DNA of 64,000 nt from RH-chloro-G1 sp003670575 (GTDB lineage Bacteria > Chloroflexota > Dehalococcoidia > UBA2979), in the NCBI GenBank assembly GCA_947499615.1, contig CANMOP010000010.1:1-64000 (forward strand), in the 5' to 3' direction. The notes beneath the pieces were generated by a model. The model was not told the DNA's origin. It saw only the letters and a list, made by a program, of their open reading frames with translations, and ran no database searches. Positions 50,713 to 59,624 of this stretch are shown piece after piece (position 1 is the first letter of the stretch; each line of letters opens with the position of its first letter). Position numbers and translations under genes: made by a program.

Positions 50713-51303
50713 GTGTTCACAGGAATCATCGAGGAGGTCGGAACCGTCCGGCACGTGCAGGGCGGGGTGCTGGTCATCGCGTGCTCCACCGTGATCGACG
50801 ATACAAAGCTCGGCGACTCGATCGCCGTCAACGGCGTGGACCTCACCGTCCGAGAGATGGACACAACCAGCATGACCTTCGATGTCATGCCGGAGACGTT
50901 TCGCCGATCCAACCTCGTAGAGGCGAAGGCCGGCGACCGGGTGAACCTGGAGCGCTCCGTGCGGCCGAGCGACCGCCTCTCCGGCCACATCGTGCGCGGG
51001 GTGATAGAGACCACCTGCGTGCTGGACAGCATGACTCCTGAAGGTGACGCGCTGATCTTCCGCGTGCGCCCACCGGCGGAGTACCTGCGCTACATCGCGG
51101 TGAAGGGGCCGGTCTGCCTAGACGGTGCTTCGCTGACGGTGATCGATAAGGTCGACGGCACGTTCGCGGTCTCGCTGGTGCAGTACACGCAGGAGCACAC
51201 GAACCTGACGGCACGCCAGCCCGGTGCTAGCATCAACTTGGAGACCGATATCATCGCCCGGTACGTCGAACAGATGCTTGCGGAGCGGCTGGCGACCTCA
51301 TAG
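50713..51303 (+). CDS. ribE: Riboflavin synthase (alpha chain)
   Basis: Dismutates two 6,7-dimethyl-8-ribityllumazine molecules to riboflavin. The 196-residue protein has two tandem lumazine-binding domains (FTGIIEEVG at the start; LSGHIVRGVIETTCVLDSM and LDGASLTV in the second half). The GTG at 50713 is preceded by AGGAG, spacing 6. It is 31 bases after ribD. Confidence 0.94.
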   Translation: MFTGIIEEVGTVRHVQGGVLVIACSTVIDDTKLGDSIAVNGVDLTVREMDTTSMTFDVMPETFRRSNLVEAKAGDRVNLERSVRPSDRLSGHIVRGVIETTCVLDSMTPEGDALIFRVRPPAEYLRYIAVKGPVCLDGASLTVIDKVDGTFAVSLVQYTQEHTNLTARQPGASINLETDIIARYVEQMLAERLATS

Positions 51304-51341
51304 GCGTCCACCGCAGCGAGGCAGCAGCTCAGGAGACGCGG

Positions 51342-52691
51342 ATGACCAACACCCCCACCGGTACCCCGTCAGGTGTTCCCACCGGCATCCCGTCCGGCGC
51401 CGCGGCAGATGGCGCACCTGACGAGTTGGACTCCGGCCTCGCGAGCATCGAAGAAGGCATCGCCGAGTTCCGCGCCGGTCGGCCGGTGATCATCGTCGAC
51501 AACAAGGATCGCGAGAACGAAGGCGATGTCTGCGTCCCGGCGCAGGCATGCACCGCCGAGCTCATCAATTTCATGGCGATGCACGCCCGCGGCCTGATCT
51601 GTGTCGCGATGACCGGTGAGCGCCTGGATTACCTCAAGTTGCCGATGATGGCCCGCGAGAACACGGCGCCCCTCGGCACCGCCTTCACCGTCAGCGTGGA
51701 AGCCCGCGAGGGTGTCACCACCGGCATCTCCGCTGCGGACCGCGCGCGCACCGTTCAGGTGCTCGTCGACCCGGCAGCCGGCCCCGAGGATCTCACGCAC
51801 CCCGGCCACATGTTCCCGCTGCGCGCTCGCGCGGGTGGTGTGCTGGTGCGAGCGGGCCAGACAGAGGCATCGGTCGACCTCGCAACGCTCGCGGGACTGG
51901 CGCCGGCCGCCGTCATCTGCGAGATCATGCGCGACGACGGGACCATGGCGCGCATGCCAGACCTACGGGTCTTCGCGGCGACGCATGGCCTCAAGATCAT
52001 CGCCGTCGACGACCTCATCGCGTACCGGGTGCGCACGGAGCGCCTCGTTGAGCGCGTCGCGGAGTCCAACCTGCCGACTCCCTTCGGCGAGTTCACGGCG
52101 ATCGCCTATCGCACGCGCATCGATGCCAAGGAGCACCTGGCGCTGGTGATGGGCGAGATCACGACGGGCGAGCCAGTGCTGGCACGCGTGCACGACCAGT
52201 GCATCACCGGCGATGTCTTCGGCTCGCTGCGTTGCGACTGCGGCGAGCAGCTAGAGGTCGCGATGCAACGCGTCGCGGACGCGGGGCGCGGGGTGATCCT
52301 CTACATGGATCAGGAGGGCCGAGGCATCGGCCTGCACAACAAGATCCGCGCCTACCACCTGCAGGACGGCGGGATGGACACGGTGGAGGCGAACGAGGCA
52401 CTCGGCCTGCCCGCGGATGGGCGCGAGTACGGCATTGGCATGCAGATCCTGCTGGATCTTGGTGTGCGCAAGTTGCGACTCATGACGAACAACCCGGCGA
52501 AGCGCTCGGGCCTCGAGGGCTTCGGACTCGAGATCGTGGAGCGCATCCCGATCGAGGTGGAGCCGAACCCGCACAACCTGCGCTACCTCCAGACCAAGCG
52601 CGAAAAGATGGGCCACCTCCTGGGCGCGCAGGGCCTGGACGATCCCTCCGCCGATGCCGGTGATGTGACGCAGACCGGAGGACTCGCCTAA
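51342..52691 (+). CDS. ribBA: Bifunctional DHBP synthase / GTP cyclohydrolase II
   Basis: Supplies both starting branches of riboflavin. The N-terminal DHBP synthase domain (about 30-235) has IIVDNKDRENEGDVCVPA and the HTGHMFPLRA-type segment THPGHMFPLRA. The C-terminal GTP cyclohydrolase II domain (about 240-430) has the zinc motif CDCGEQLEVAM and DQEGRGIGLHNKI. The first 25 residues are Pro/Thr/Gly/Ser repeats, not conserved. GGAG lies 6 bases before the ATG. It overlaps ribH by one base (TAATG). Confidence 0.96.
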   Translation: MTNTPTGTPSGVPTGIPSGAAADGAPDELDSGLASIEEGIAEFRAGRPVIIVDNKDRENEGDVCVPAQACTAELINFMAMHARGLICVAMTGERLDYLKLPMMARENTAPLGTAFTVSVEAREGVTTGISAADRARTVQVLVDPAAGPEDLTHPGHMFPLRARAGGVLVRAGQTEASVDLATLAGLAPAAVICEIMRDDGTMARMPDLRVFAATHGLKIIAVDDLIAYRVRTERLVERVAESNLPTPFGEFTAIAYRTRIDAKEHLALVMGEITTGEPVLARVHDQCITGDVFGSLRCDCGEQLEVAMQRVADAGRGVILYMDQEGRGIGLHNKIRAYHLQDGGMDTVEANEALGLPADGREYGIGMQILLDLGVRKLRLMTNNPAKRSGLEGFGLEIVERIPIEVEPNPHNLRYLQTKREKMGHLLGAQGLDDPSADAGDVTQTGGLA

Positions 52692-53179
52692 TGCGTACGT
52701 TCGAGGGCTCACTGGACGGCAGCGAATTGCGCATCGGCATCGTGGTATCGCGCTTCAACGAACTGATCACCGAGAAGCTGCTGAGCGGCGCGGTGGACAC
52801 CGCGCGCGAGTGCGGCGTCGCCGACGAGGCGATCGACGTGGTCTGGGTGCCCGGCGCATTCGAGCTGGCGACGGCCGCACGCTGGCTGGCGGACAGCGGC
52901 AACTACGACGCGATTGCATGTGTTGGTGCGGTGATCCGCGGCCAGACCCCCCACTTCGACTTTGTGGCCGGCGAGGCTGCTCGGGGTGTAGCGGAAACGG
53001 CCCGTGATTACGACGTCCCGGTGACCTTCGGCGTGATCACCTCGGACAATCTGGAGCAGGCGCAGGCGCGCGCCGGCGGCACCGTCGGCAACAAGGGCCG
53101 CGAGGCGATGCTGGCGGCCATCGAGATGGCCACGCTCCGCGCACTGGTCGATCCCCCGGACGAGGGGGCATCGGGATGA
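52691..53179 (+). CDS. ribH: 6,7-dimethyl-8-ribityllumazine synthase
   Basis: Forms lumazine from the RibD and RibB products. The 162-residue protein has VVSRFNELITEKLLSGA, VPGAFELATAA, and the catalytic His88 in GQTPHFDFV, then NLEQAQARAGG. It is the last riboflavin gene; the ribD-E-BA-H order is common in bacteria. Confidence 0.95.
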   Translation: MRTFEGSLDGSELRIGIVVSRFNELITEKLLSGAVDTARECGVADEAIDVVWVPGAFELATAARWLADSGNYDAIACVGAVIRGQTPHFDFVAGEAARGVAETARDYDVPVTFGVITSDNLEQAQARAGGTVGNKGREAMLAAIEMATLRALVDPPDEGASG

Positions 53180-53222
53180 CTCGCACCTCATCACGCGTTC
53201 GCATCACACCAGGGAGTCCGAG

Positions 53223-53708
53223 ATGACCGAGAAGACCGGAAACCCGAGCGGCGGCGAACCGATTGACCGCGCGGCGCGCGACGCCGTGCAGCTGGCGTAC
53301 CAGGCGCTGGAGCGCTTCCCTGAGTTGGTACGTCGGCACAAGTTCATCGCCGGCGGGGCGGCGGTCTCTACATCGCTGATCGTACTGGCGGGCGTGGCAA
53401 TCGCGAGGCGTATGCGCCTCGGCCAAACCTCGGACGAGGCGCTTGCCTCGGTCACCGAGGGCGAGATGCAGGGCCAGCGCATGGTCGTCGTCGAGCCGGA
53501 CGAGGACGCGGAGGCCGATCCGGACGCTCAGGCCGAGGACGCCACGACGACTCCGGCGGACTCCACGCTCCGCGAAGGCGAGGCTGTCGACACCGCAGAG
53601 CCCGCAGCGCCGGCCCCCGCCGCCGATGGCACCACGACTCGCCCCAACCTCACGACCGTCCCGAGCAACGGGAACGGCACTGGGCGGACGGAAGTCGGCC
53701 ACCACTAG
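53223..53708 (+). CDS. Single-pass membrane protein with acidic low-complexity tail
   Basis: A 161-residue protein of unknown function. An N-terminal soluble, amphipathic part (DAVQLAYQALERFPELVRRH, about 22-41) leads to one transmembrane helix (about 44-62), then a basic stop-transfer (ARRMR) and a Glu/Asp/Ala/Pro/Thr-rich tail of about 90 residues that looks disordered. The ATG has GGGAG six bases upstream. It lies 43 bases after ribH and 66 before dinB. Confidence 0.7.
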   Translation: MTEKTGNPSGGEPIDRAARDAVQLAYQALERFPELVRRHKFIAGGAAVSTSLIVLAGVAIARRMRLGQTSDEALASVTEGEMQGQRMVVVEPDEDAEADPDAQAEDATTTPADSTLREGEAVDTAEPAAPAPAADGTTTRPNLTTVPSNGNGTGRTEVGHH

Positions 53709-53774
53709 GCACGACGGATCGACCTGCCCTGATGTCCCGCGCCGGATCCCGATCGCGCGACGAGGACGCTGTCC

Positions 53775-55022
53775 ATGACCAGCAGCAGACACCCTGACGG
53801 CGTCGACACACGCATCGTCCGCCGTATCTCACACTGCGATCTGGACACGTTCTTCGTCGCGGTCGAACGGTTGCGCGCTCCTGCACTCATCGGACAGCCG
53901 GTGCTCGTCGGCGGCACGGGGCCACGCTCGGTGGTCGCAACTGCCTCGTACGAGGCACGAGTGTTCGGCTGCCACTCGGCACAGCCGATGTCGCAAGCGC
54001 TGCGACTGTGCCCGCAGGCAATCGTTGTCGCGCCGGACTTCGGGCGCTATCGAGCGGCGTCGGCACAGTTCCACGCCGTGCTACAGGACTGCTCCCCGCT
54101 CGTAGAGTCCGCCGGCCTCGACGAGGCATACGTCGACCTCACGGGGATCGGCGAGGGCGTAGGCGCGGCACACCGCGTCGCCACCTCGATCCGCGAGCGC
54201 GTGCGCGCCGAGGTGGGCCTCGCGGTCTCGGTCGGGATCGCGGACGGCCGCACCACGGCGAAGGTGGCATCCGATCGCGCGAAGCCGGACGGGCTGCTGG
54301 AGCTACCACCCGGCGGCGATGCTGCGTTCCTCGCCCCGCTGCCGCTGCGCGAGCTGCCGATGGTGGGGCCTCGCCTCGCGGAGCAGCTGCGCGCCGCAGG
54401 GGTGCGCACGATCGGTCAGGCAGCGGCACTCGACCCGGCGTGGCTCAACGCGCGCTTCGGCAGCGCAGGCCTGCAGTTGAGCGAACGTGCGCGAGGAATC
54501 GACGCCACACTGGTGCGGGCACTGCCGCGCGCGCCAGTCTCGGTCTCGCGCGAGGTGACATTCGAGACGGACGTGACGGATCGCGACGCGCTGCGCCGGG
54601 TGCTGCGATCGCAGGCGGAGCAAGTGGGCGCGGATCTGCGGCGGGCCGGCCGCCGAGCGCGCACAGTCACGCTGAAACTGCGGTGGAGCGATTTCACGAC
54701 GGTCACTCGATCGCACACCCTCGACCGGCCCGCACAGTCCAACGCGCAGTTGGCCGCCGCGGGCAACGCCCTGCTGGATGCCGTGCTAGGGGAGGCCGGA
54801 CGGCGGCCGGTGCGCCTCATCGGCGTGGGCGCTACCAACCTCGTCGGCGACGAGGTGCAACTGCGACTGGACGACCCGCAGATGGGCCTCGGCGAGCCGC
54901 AACCACGCGAGGAGCGACTGGATCACGTGGTGGACGCGATCCGGGATCGCTTCGGTCCGGGCGCGGTGCGGCGCGGGCCGAACTCGTCCGGGCGTGGCGA
55001 ACGGCGCCCTGATCGAGGCTAG
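53775..55022 (+). CDS. dinB: DNA polymerase IV / Y-family polymerase
   Basis: Error-prone translesion polymerase. The 415-residue protein has the Y-family catalytic residues: Asp22 in HCDLDTFFVAVE and the Asp116-Glu117 pair in LDEAYVD, with the finger segment VVATASYEARVFG. The little-finger domain is about 245-365. In most DinB proteins the second motif is SIDEAY; here it is AGLDEAY. No clear beta-clamp-binding peptide is visible at the C terminus, which ends Arg/Gly-rich. It overlaps nothing and precedes a 200-base gap. Confidence 0.92.
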   Translation: MTSSRHPDGVDTRIVRRISHCDLDTFFVAVERLRAPALIGQPVLVGGTGPRSVVATASYEARVFGCHSAQPMSQALRLCPQAIVVAPDFGRYRAASAQFHAVLQDCSPLVESAGLDEAYVDLTGIGEGVGAAHRVATSIRERVRAEVGLAVSVGIADGRTTAKVASDRAKPDGLLELPPGGDAAFLAPLPLRELPMVGPRLAEQLRAAGVRTIGQAAALDPAWLNARFGSAGLQLSERARGIDATLVRALPRAPVSVSREVTFETDVTDRDALRRVLRSQAEQVGADLRRAGRRARTVTLKLRWSDFTTVTRSHTLDRPAQSNAQLAAAGNALLDAVLGEAGRRPVRLIGVGATNLVGDEVQLRLDDPQMGLGEPQPREERLDHVVDAIRDRFGPGAVRRGPNSSGRGERRPDRG

Positions 55023-55126
55023 GCCGCGCAGAACATCACCGCGCGGGCCACATCTCGGGCACCGCCAACACGACCGGCAATGTCGCGTTGACCATCGGCC
55101 ACGGACTTCCGGGACTCTCGGGCAAG

Positions 55127-55138
55127 AATCTCACCAAA
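55127..55138 (-). promoter_or_regulatory. Motif shared with the heme regulator gene region
   Basis: The minus strand reads TTTGGTGAGATT, identical to 58183-58194 (plus). Flanks also match partly (CAGA before; TTGCC after). It lies 85 bases upstream of the aldo/keto reductase-ahbAB-hemQ operon in a 200-base intergenic gap. A common operator is possible. Confidence 0.4.
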
Positions 55139-55222
55139 TCTGCATGAACCTGCCATCTCCCCCCGTTGTCGCTGGGAGGTTTTGCACCGACGCTCTGGAC
55201 GCGAAACGAAAGGGCGGACGAC

Positions 55223-56236
55223 ATGCGATACCGGACTATCGCGGGCAGCGACGTACAGGTCTCCGAGGTCGGCTTCGGAGTCTGGACGATGGCCACCGGC
55301 TGGTGGGGCCAATACACCGATGAGCAGTCGACCACGCTGCTGCGGCAGTCCTTCGACCGCGGCATCACCTTCTTCGACACGGCTGACACGTACGGCAACG
55401 GGCGCGGCGAGACCGCCTTGGCGCTGGCCTTCCCCGGCGCCGACCGCCAGAAGATCGTGATCGGTACCAAGTTCGGCTACGACTGGAAGGCGGCGATGGG
55501 CGAGCGGCGCGAGGGCCATCGCGAGGCGCCACACCGCCTGGACATCCCCTTTCTGGAGCAGGCACTGGATGACTCGCTGGAGCGCCTGGGCACGGACTAC
55601 ATCGACGTCTGGCAACTGCACAATGTGCGTGGCGACCACCTTCGCGAGGACGCGCTCTGGATGTTCCTGGACAAGGTGCGCGCCTCCGGCAAGGTACGCT
55701 CCATCGGCGTCGCGCTGGGCCCGGCGATCGGCTGGCTGGACGAGGGGCTGTACTCGCTGCGCGACCGACCGGTCGACACCGTGCAGATGATCTACAATGC
55801 GCTGGAACTCGATCCCGGCCGCGAACTCATCGCCGCCGCGCGGGAGACCGGTCGGTCGTTGCTGGTGCGGGTGCCGCACTCCTCGGGCATGCTCGAAGGC
55901 AAGTACGACGCGAATACCACGTTCGACGCGAACGACCACCGCAGCCACCGCCCGAAAGCGTGGCTCACGAACGGGCTGCAGAAGATCCAACAGCTCGACT
56001 TCCTGACCAACGGCACCGGACGCACGCTCGGCCAGGCGGCGCTACGCTACGTGCTGCACGATCCCACCGTCGTCAGCGCGCTCCCCAACATCTACAACCT
56101 CGATCAGGTGGACGAGTTCTGCGGCGCCTCGGACGTCGCGGACATCACCACCGACGAGGCGGCGCGCATCCAGGCGCTGTTCGAGACAAACTACGGGCTC
56201 CCCCGCGAAGTAGAACAGGCGGTAGCACGGCCATGA
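55223..56236 (+). CDS. Aldo/keto reductase
   Basis: NAD(P)H-dependent oxidoreductase of the AKR superfamily. The 337-residue TIM-barrel has the catalytic tetrad Asp52 and Tyr57 (DTADTYGNG), Lys83 (GTKFG) and His133 (QLHN). The substrate cannot be read. Its stop overlaps the start of the fused AhbA-AhbB gene (ATGA), so it is in the heme operon; a role in heme-related redox chemistry or stress protection is only inferred. AAAGGGCGGA precedes the ATG at 55223. Confidence 0.9.
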   Translation: MRYRTIAGSDVQVSEVGFGVWTMATGWWGQYTDEQSTTLLRQSFDRGITFFDTADTYGNGRGETALALAFPGADRQKIVIGTKFGYDWKAAMGERREGHREAPHRLDIPFLEQALDDSLERLGTDYIDVWQLHNVRGDHLREDALWMFLDKVRASGKVRSIGVALGPAIGWLDEGLYSLRDRPVDTVQMIYNALELDPGRELIAAARETGRSLLVRVPHSSGMLEGKYDANTTFDANDHRSHRPKAWLTNGLQKIQQLDFLTNGTGRTLGQAALRYVLHDPTVVSALPNIYNLDQVDEFCGASDVADITTDEAARIQALFETNYGLPREVEQAVARP

Positions 56237-57315
56237 CAACCACGGCGCCTCGACCAAACATGACACTGGATGAAATGACCTCGCTCCTCCTGAACGAACT
56301 GCAGGATCGCTACCCGTTGGTGGAGCGCCCCTACGCCGAGGTCGGCGCTCGCCTCGGCATTTCGGAAGAGGAGACGCTGCGCCGGCTCAAGGAGGCACGA
56401 ACGGCCGGCGTAATCCGCCAGGTCTGCGCCATCTACGACACCAAGGCACTGGGCTACTCCTCCGCGCTGGTCGCGATGCACGTGGAGCCGGAGTTGTTGG
56501 CCCGCGCGGTCGCAGTGGTGAACGCGCATCCCGGCGTCTCCCACAACTACCAGCGCAACCATGATTTCAACGTGTGGTTCACCGTCGCGATGCCGCCCGG
56601 CAACGACCTTGACCACGTGATTCAGCGCATCCACGAACTCTCCGGCGCGACATCTACACGCCCGATGCCGACGCTGCGGCTCTTCAAGATCGGCGTCACT
56701 CTCGATATGTCCGGCGAGCGTGACCTCGCTGCGCGCGGTGCCCCGGAGTACTCCGAGGAGCGTCGCGAAGAGGCAGCCCTGCATCCCATCACGGAAGCGG
56801 ACATCGCCTACATCCGCGCCACGCAGGGTGACCTCCCAGACGTCGCCACCCCATTCGAGGCTGTAGCGAAGAAGCTCGGCATGACGGTGGAGCAGGTGCT
56901 CGCGCACGGGCGCCAGATGGTCGATCACGGCCACCTGCGCCGCTTTGCGACGATCCTTAACCACCGGGCCGCGGGATTCCGCGCCAACGGCATGGCCGTG
57001 TGGAATGTGCCGCAGGATCGCATTCTTGAGTTCGGCACGTTCGTCGCGGGCTATCGCAACGTCTCGCACTGCTACCAGCGCCCGACGTACGAGGACTGGC
57101 CGTACAACGTCTTCTCGATGATCCACGCGCCGCGCGCGGAAGGCGTCGAGGCAGTGGCGGACGCGATCGCTGCGGAGACGGGGGTCACCGACCACCGCAT
57201 GCTGTACTCCAGCACCGAATTTAAGAAGATTCGGCTGCCGTACTACACGCCCGAGTACGACGAGTGGGAAACTCGCTGCGCGGCGGCCGCCCGGGGCGAC
57301 GAGGTGCGCGGGTGA
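56233..57315 (+). CDS. ahbAB: Fused siroheme decarboxylase AhbA-AhbB
   Basis: AhbA and AhbB, homologues of Lrp/AsnC regulators and nitrite-reductase maturation proteins NirD/L/G/H, decarboxylate siroheme to 12,18-didecarboxysiroheme in the alternative heme pathway. Here one 360-residue chain contains both halves. Domain 1 (about 12-170) has HTH-like residues and the motif GVSHNYQRNHDFNVWF. Domain 2 (about 185-335) has NVSHCYQRPTYEDWPYNVF. These SH-YQR motifs are the AhbA and AhbB hallmarks. In most organisms they are separate subunits. It overlaps the AKR upstream and hemQ downstream. Confidence 0.88.
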   Translation: MTTTAPRPNMTLDEMTSLLLNELQDRYPLVERPYAEVGARLGISEEETLRRLKEARTAGVIRQVCAIYDTKALGYSSALVAMHVEPELLARAVAVVNAHPGVSHNYQRNHDFNVWFTVAMPPGNDLDHVIQRIHELSGATSTRPMPTLRLFKIGVTLDMSGERDLAARGAPEYSEERREEAALHPITEADIAYIRATQGDLPDVATPFEAVAKKLGMTVEQVLAHGRQMVDHGHLRRFATILNHRAAGFRANGMAVWNVPQDRILEFGTFVAGYRNVSHCYQRPTYEDWPYNVFSMIHAPRAEGVEAVADAIAAETGVTDHRMLYSSTEFKKIRLPYYTPEYDEWETRCAAAARGDEVRG

Positions 57316-58100
57316 CATCCGACGCCGGAAGCGCCAGCACACCGCATTCGCCATACGCCCGCCCGGCGAACCTGCCGGAGCCGACGTCTCCGCACGGCAA
57401 ACAGTTCGTGAAGTTCACGTTCTTTCGCGTGCGCGACGCGGTGCGTGCCGGTGACGCTGCGGCACGTGCCGAAGCCGCGCGCTGCCTCGCAGAGCTGCTG
57501 GAACGCTCCTCCCAACGCATGTTGACGCGCACCTACACCACGGTGGGCACGCGGCGCGATACCGATTTCATGGTCTGGCAGGTCGCCGACGATCTGCAGG
57601 AGATCATGGACTGGCAGTCCGCACTGCTCGCCTCCCCGCTGGCGTCAGCGCTGGAGCAGCCGCACTCCTTCTTGTCGATGACCATGCGGTCCATGTACGC
57701 CAACCCGCTGCACACCTCAGCACCCGGCGACCCCGGTCGGGAGCGGCTGCGCTCCGATGACAGCGGCGCGGCGTATCTCTTCGTGTACCCGATGGTGAAG
57801 ACTCGCGAGTGGTACAAGCTCCCGCAGGATCGCCGGCAGGAGATCATGAACGAGCACATCGCGATCGGGCACGCGTACCACCGCATCCGAATCAACACGA
57901 CGTACTCCTACGGTCTCGACGACCAGGAGTTTGTCGTCGCGTTCGAGGGAGACTCGCCCGGCGAGTTCCTGGCGCTGGTGCGTGACCTGCGCGACTCCGC
58001 GTCGTCGTCGTACACCGAGCGGGACACGCCGATGTTCACCTGCCGTCGGATGGCACCGCAGGCACTGGCAGCCTATTGCGGGCTGCTGCCACGGGACTGA
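57312..58100 (+). CDS. hemQ: HemQ / coproheme decarboxylase-like (chlorite dismutase family)
   Basis: Chlorite-dismutase-family protein; HemQ (ChdC) converts coproheme to heme b. The 262-residue protein has YPMVKTREWYKLP, with Tyr168 as the candidate radical Tyr, EHIAIGHAYHRIRINTTYS for the heme pocket, and GLDDQEFVVAFE. The first 28 residues are a disordered, Pro-rich leader. Start is a GTG that overlaps the ahbAB stop (GTGA). True chlorite dismutase is less likely given this operon. With AhbAB upstream, it could finish heme made from siroheme. Confidence 0.85.
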   Translation: MTSDAGSASTPHSPYARPANLPEPTSPHGKQFVKFTFFRVRDAVRAGDAAARAEAARCLAELLERSSQRMLTRTYTTVGTRRDTDFMVWQVADDLQEIMDWQSALLASPLASALEQPHSFLSMTMRSMYANPLHTSAPGDPGRERLRSDDSGAAYLFVYPMVKTREWYKLPQDRRQEIMNEHIAIGHAYHRIRINTTYSYGLDDQEFVVAFEGDSPGEFLALVRDLRDSASSSYTERDTPMFTCRRMAPQALAAYCGLLPRD

Positions 58101-58137
58101 GTCGACGAGGCCTCCACGGAGCGGCGTCGCCACTTCC

Positions 58138-58842
58138 ATGGCCGAGGATGTAAACTGCAGATCGCTCGAATCTGATCAGAACTTTGGTGAGATTTTGCCA
58201 GCACGCCAGACCAACGCCTCGCAGACTCCTGCCGTCACCCGTTGGGTGAACCTCGGCCGCGCCTGCGAGATCCTCGGCGTCAACGAATCGACAGTTCGGC
58301 GCTGGGCAGACTCCGGCGAGATCCGCTGCTTTCGCACGCCGGGCGGGCACCGGCGGTTCGCCGAGGGCGACCTGGTGGCGATGACCGAAGGCGGGCCAGG
58401 CGGGCCTCGATCGGAGACGGCGCTGGAAACGGCAGCGGTCTCTCGCATCCGCCGGCAGTTGCAGTCCGGCGGCAAAGGCGCGGCCTCGTGGTACCCCAGC
58501 ATGGAGGAGGACGAGCGCGACGCGTTGCGTCCCCTCGGCCGGCGCCTAGTGGAGCTCGTCGGCGAGTACATCTCGCGGCGCGGTGGTCGGCGCGCGCTGG
58601 TGGAAGCCGAGGTCGACGAGATCGGCCAGCGCTACGGCCAGATCCTCCACCAGCGCGGCACGCCGTTGTTGCGCGCGGTGGAGGCCTTCACGTTCTTCCG
58701 TCGCTCGTTGGACGAGACAGCGAAGCAACTCGCCGAGCGCACCAGCATGTCCGCCGAGGAAGCGGCCCGAGCGCGCGCGGAGATCGGCGGGCTCGCCGAC
58801 CGCGTGCTGCTGGGCGTGACCGCCGCGTACGACGTCGAGTAA
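58138..58842 (+). CDS. MerR/excisionase-type DNA-binding regulator with helical C-terminal domain
   Basis: A 234-residue regulator. Residues about 36-80 form a MerR/excisionase-like HTH (LGVNESTVRRWADSGEIRCF, then RTPGGHRRF). After a linker, about 120-232 is an all-helical domain resembling the RsbRD N-terminal or a sensor four-helix fold (LVEAEVDEIGQRYGQILHQRG and AVEAFTFFRRSLDETAKQL). Lying between hemQ and sirC-hemA, it probably controls tetrapyrrole synthesis; it could sense heme, but nothing shows this directly. The ATG at 58138 has no clear ribosome binding site, and the first 30 residues include a possible operator, so the true start may be later. Confidence 0.75.
   Translation: MAEDVNCRSLESDQNFGEILPARQTNASQTPAVTRWVNLGRACEILGVNESTVRRWADSGEIRCFRTPGGHRRFAEGDLVAMTEGGPGGPRSETALETAAVSRIRRQLQSGGKGAASWYPSMEEDERDALRPLGRRLVELVGEYISRRGGRRALVEAEVDEIGQRYGQILHQRGTPLLRAVEAFTFFRRSLDETAKQLAERTSMSAEEAARARAEIGGLADRVLLGVTAAYDVE
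58171..58194 (+). promoter_or_regulatory. Palindrome and shared motif near the regulator start
   Basis: A perfect 10-bp palindrome TCTGATCAGA (58171-58180) is followed by the 12-mer TTTGGTGAGATT (58183-58194) that recurs inverted at 55127-55138. AATCT and AGATT arms flank the whole region. A TAAACT -10-like box lies at 58151-58156, so this could be an operator just after the transcription start. Confidence 0.4.
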
Positions 58843-58894
58843 GTCGGATAGTTCGAGACAGCACGGAAGTCTGGACGACAGGGACAGGGAGCCA

Positions 58895-59620
58895 ATGGGG
58901 TACTACCCAATCTTCGTGGAGATGCGTGACCGACCGGTACTGCTCGTCGGCGGCGGACACGTCGCACTCGAGAAGATCGGCAAGTTGGTGGACGCCGGTG
59001 CCCGCGTCACCGTGGTTGCGCCGGAGCTGATTCCGGCGGTACAGGCATACATCGATGACGGCCGTGCCACGCTGCAGCAGCGCGTCTACGAGGACGGCGA
59101 TGTGGATGGCATGGACGTCGTGATGGTCGCCACCGACGACGGCGAGGTGAACGCCCGCGTTGCCGCCGATGCGCGCGCGCAGGACATCTGGGTCAACGCC
59201 GCCGACGACGCTGCGAACTGCGACTTCATCCTGCCTTCGCTCGCACAGCGCGGCACGATTGCGATCGCGACCTCCACGGGCGGCGCCAGTCCAGCGCTGG
59301 CACGCTGGCTGCGCGAGCGAATGGAAGAGTTCCTGAGCGACGACGTGGTCGCGCTCGGCGACCTTCTGAAAGAGCTGCGCGTGCTCGTCCGACAGCGAGA
59401 TCGCCAGTGCGCCGCCGGCTGCAGTTTGGTACGCACGCCCCCGCCGCTACTGTGCACGAGTTGCCCAAACCGCATCCCCGCCGACCGTTGGCAGACGGCC
59501 ATCGATGATGAGTTGCTGGCGCTGCTGCGCGCCGGACGCATCACAGACGCGAAGGCCCGGATGAGCACCGCGCTCGGACTCGACGCGCCGTTGATCGCCT
59601 CGCCCGGACGAGACGGCTAG
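58895..59620 (+). CDS. sirC: Precorrin-2 dehydrogenase / sirohydrochlorin ferrochelatase-like, with Cys-rich insert
   Basis: The NAD-binding domain (about 8-110, VLLVGGGHVALEKIGKLVDAG) and TSTGGASPALARWLRERME match SirC/Met8/CysG-N, which oxidises precorrin-2 to sirohydrochlorin and in Met8 also inserts iron. The 241-residue chain is longer than SirC (about 200) because of a C-terminal region with Cys172, Cys176, Cys187 and Cys190 (CAAGC and CTSC), which could bind a metal. GGGAG lies just before the ATG. Precedes hemA by 4 bases. Confidence 0.88.
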   Translation: MGYYPIFVEMRDRPVLLVGGGHVALEKIGKLVDAGARVTVVAPELIPAVQAYIDDGRATLQQRVYEDGDVDGMDVVMVATDDGEVNARVAADARAQDIWVNAADDAANCDFILPSLAQRGTIAIATSTGGASPALARWLRERMEEFLSDDVVALGDLLKELRVLVRQRDRQCAAGCSLVRTPPPLLCTSCPNRIPADRWQTAIDDELLALLRAGRITDAKARMSTALGLDAPLIASPGRDG

Positions 59621-59624
59621 CGCA

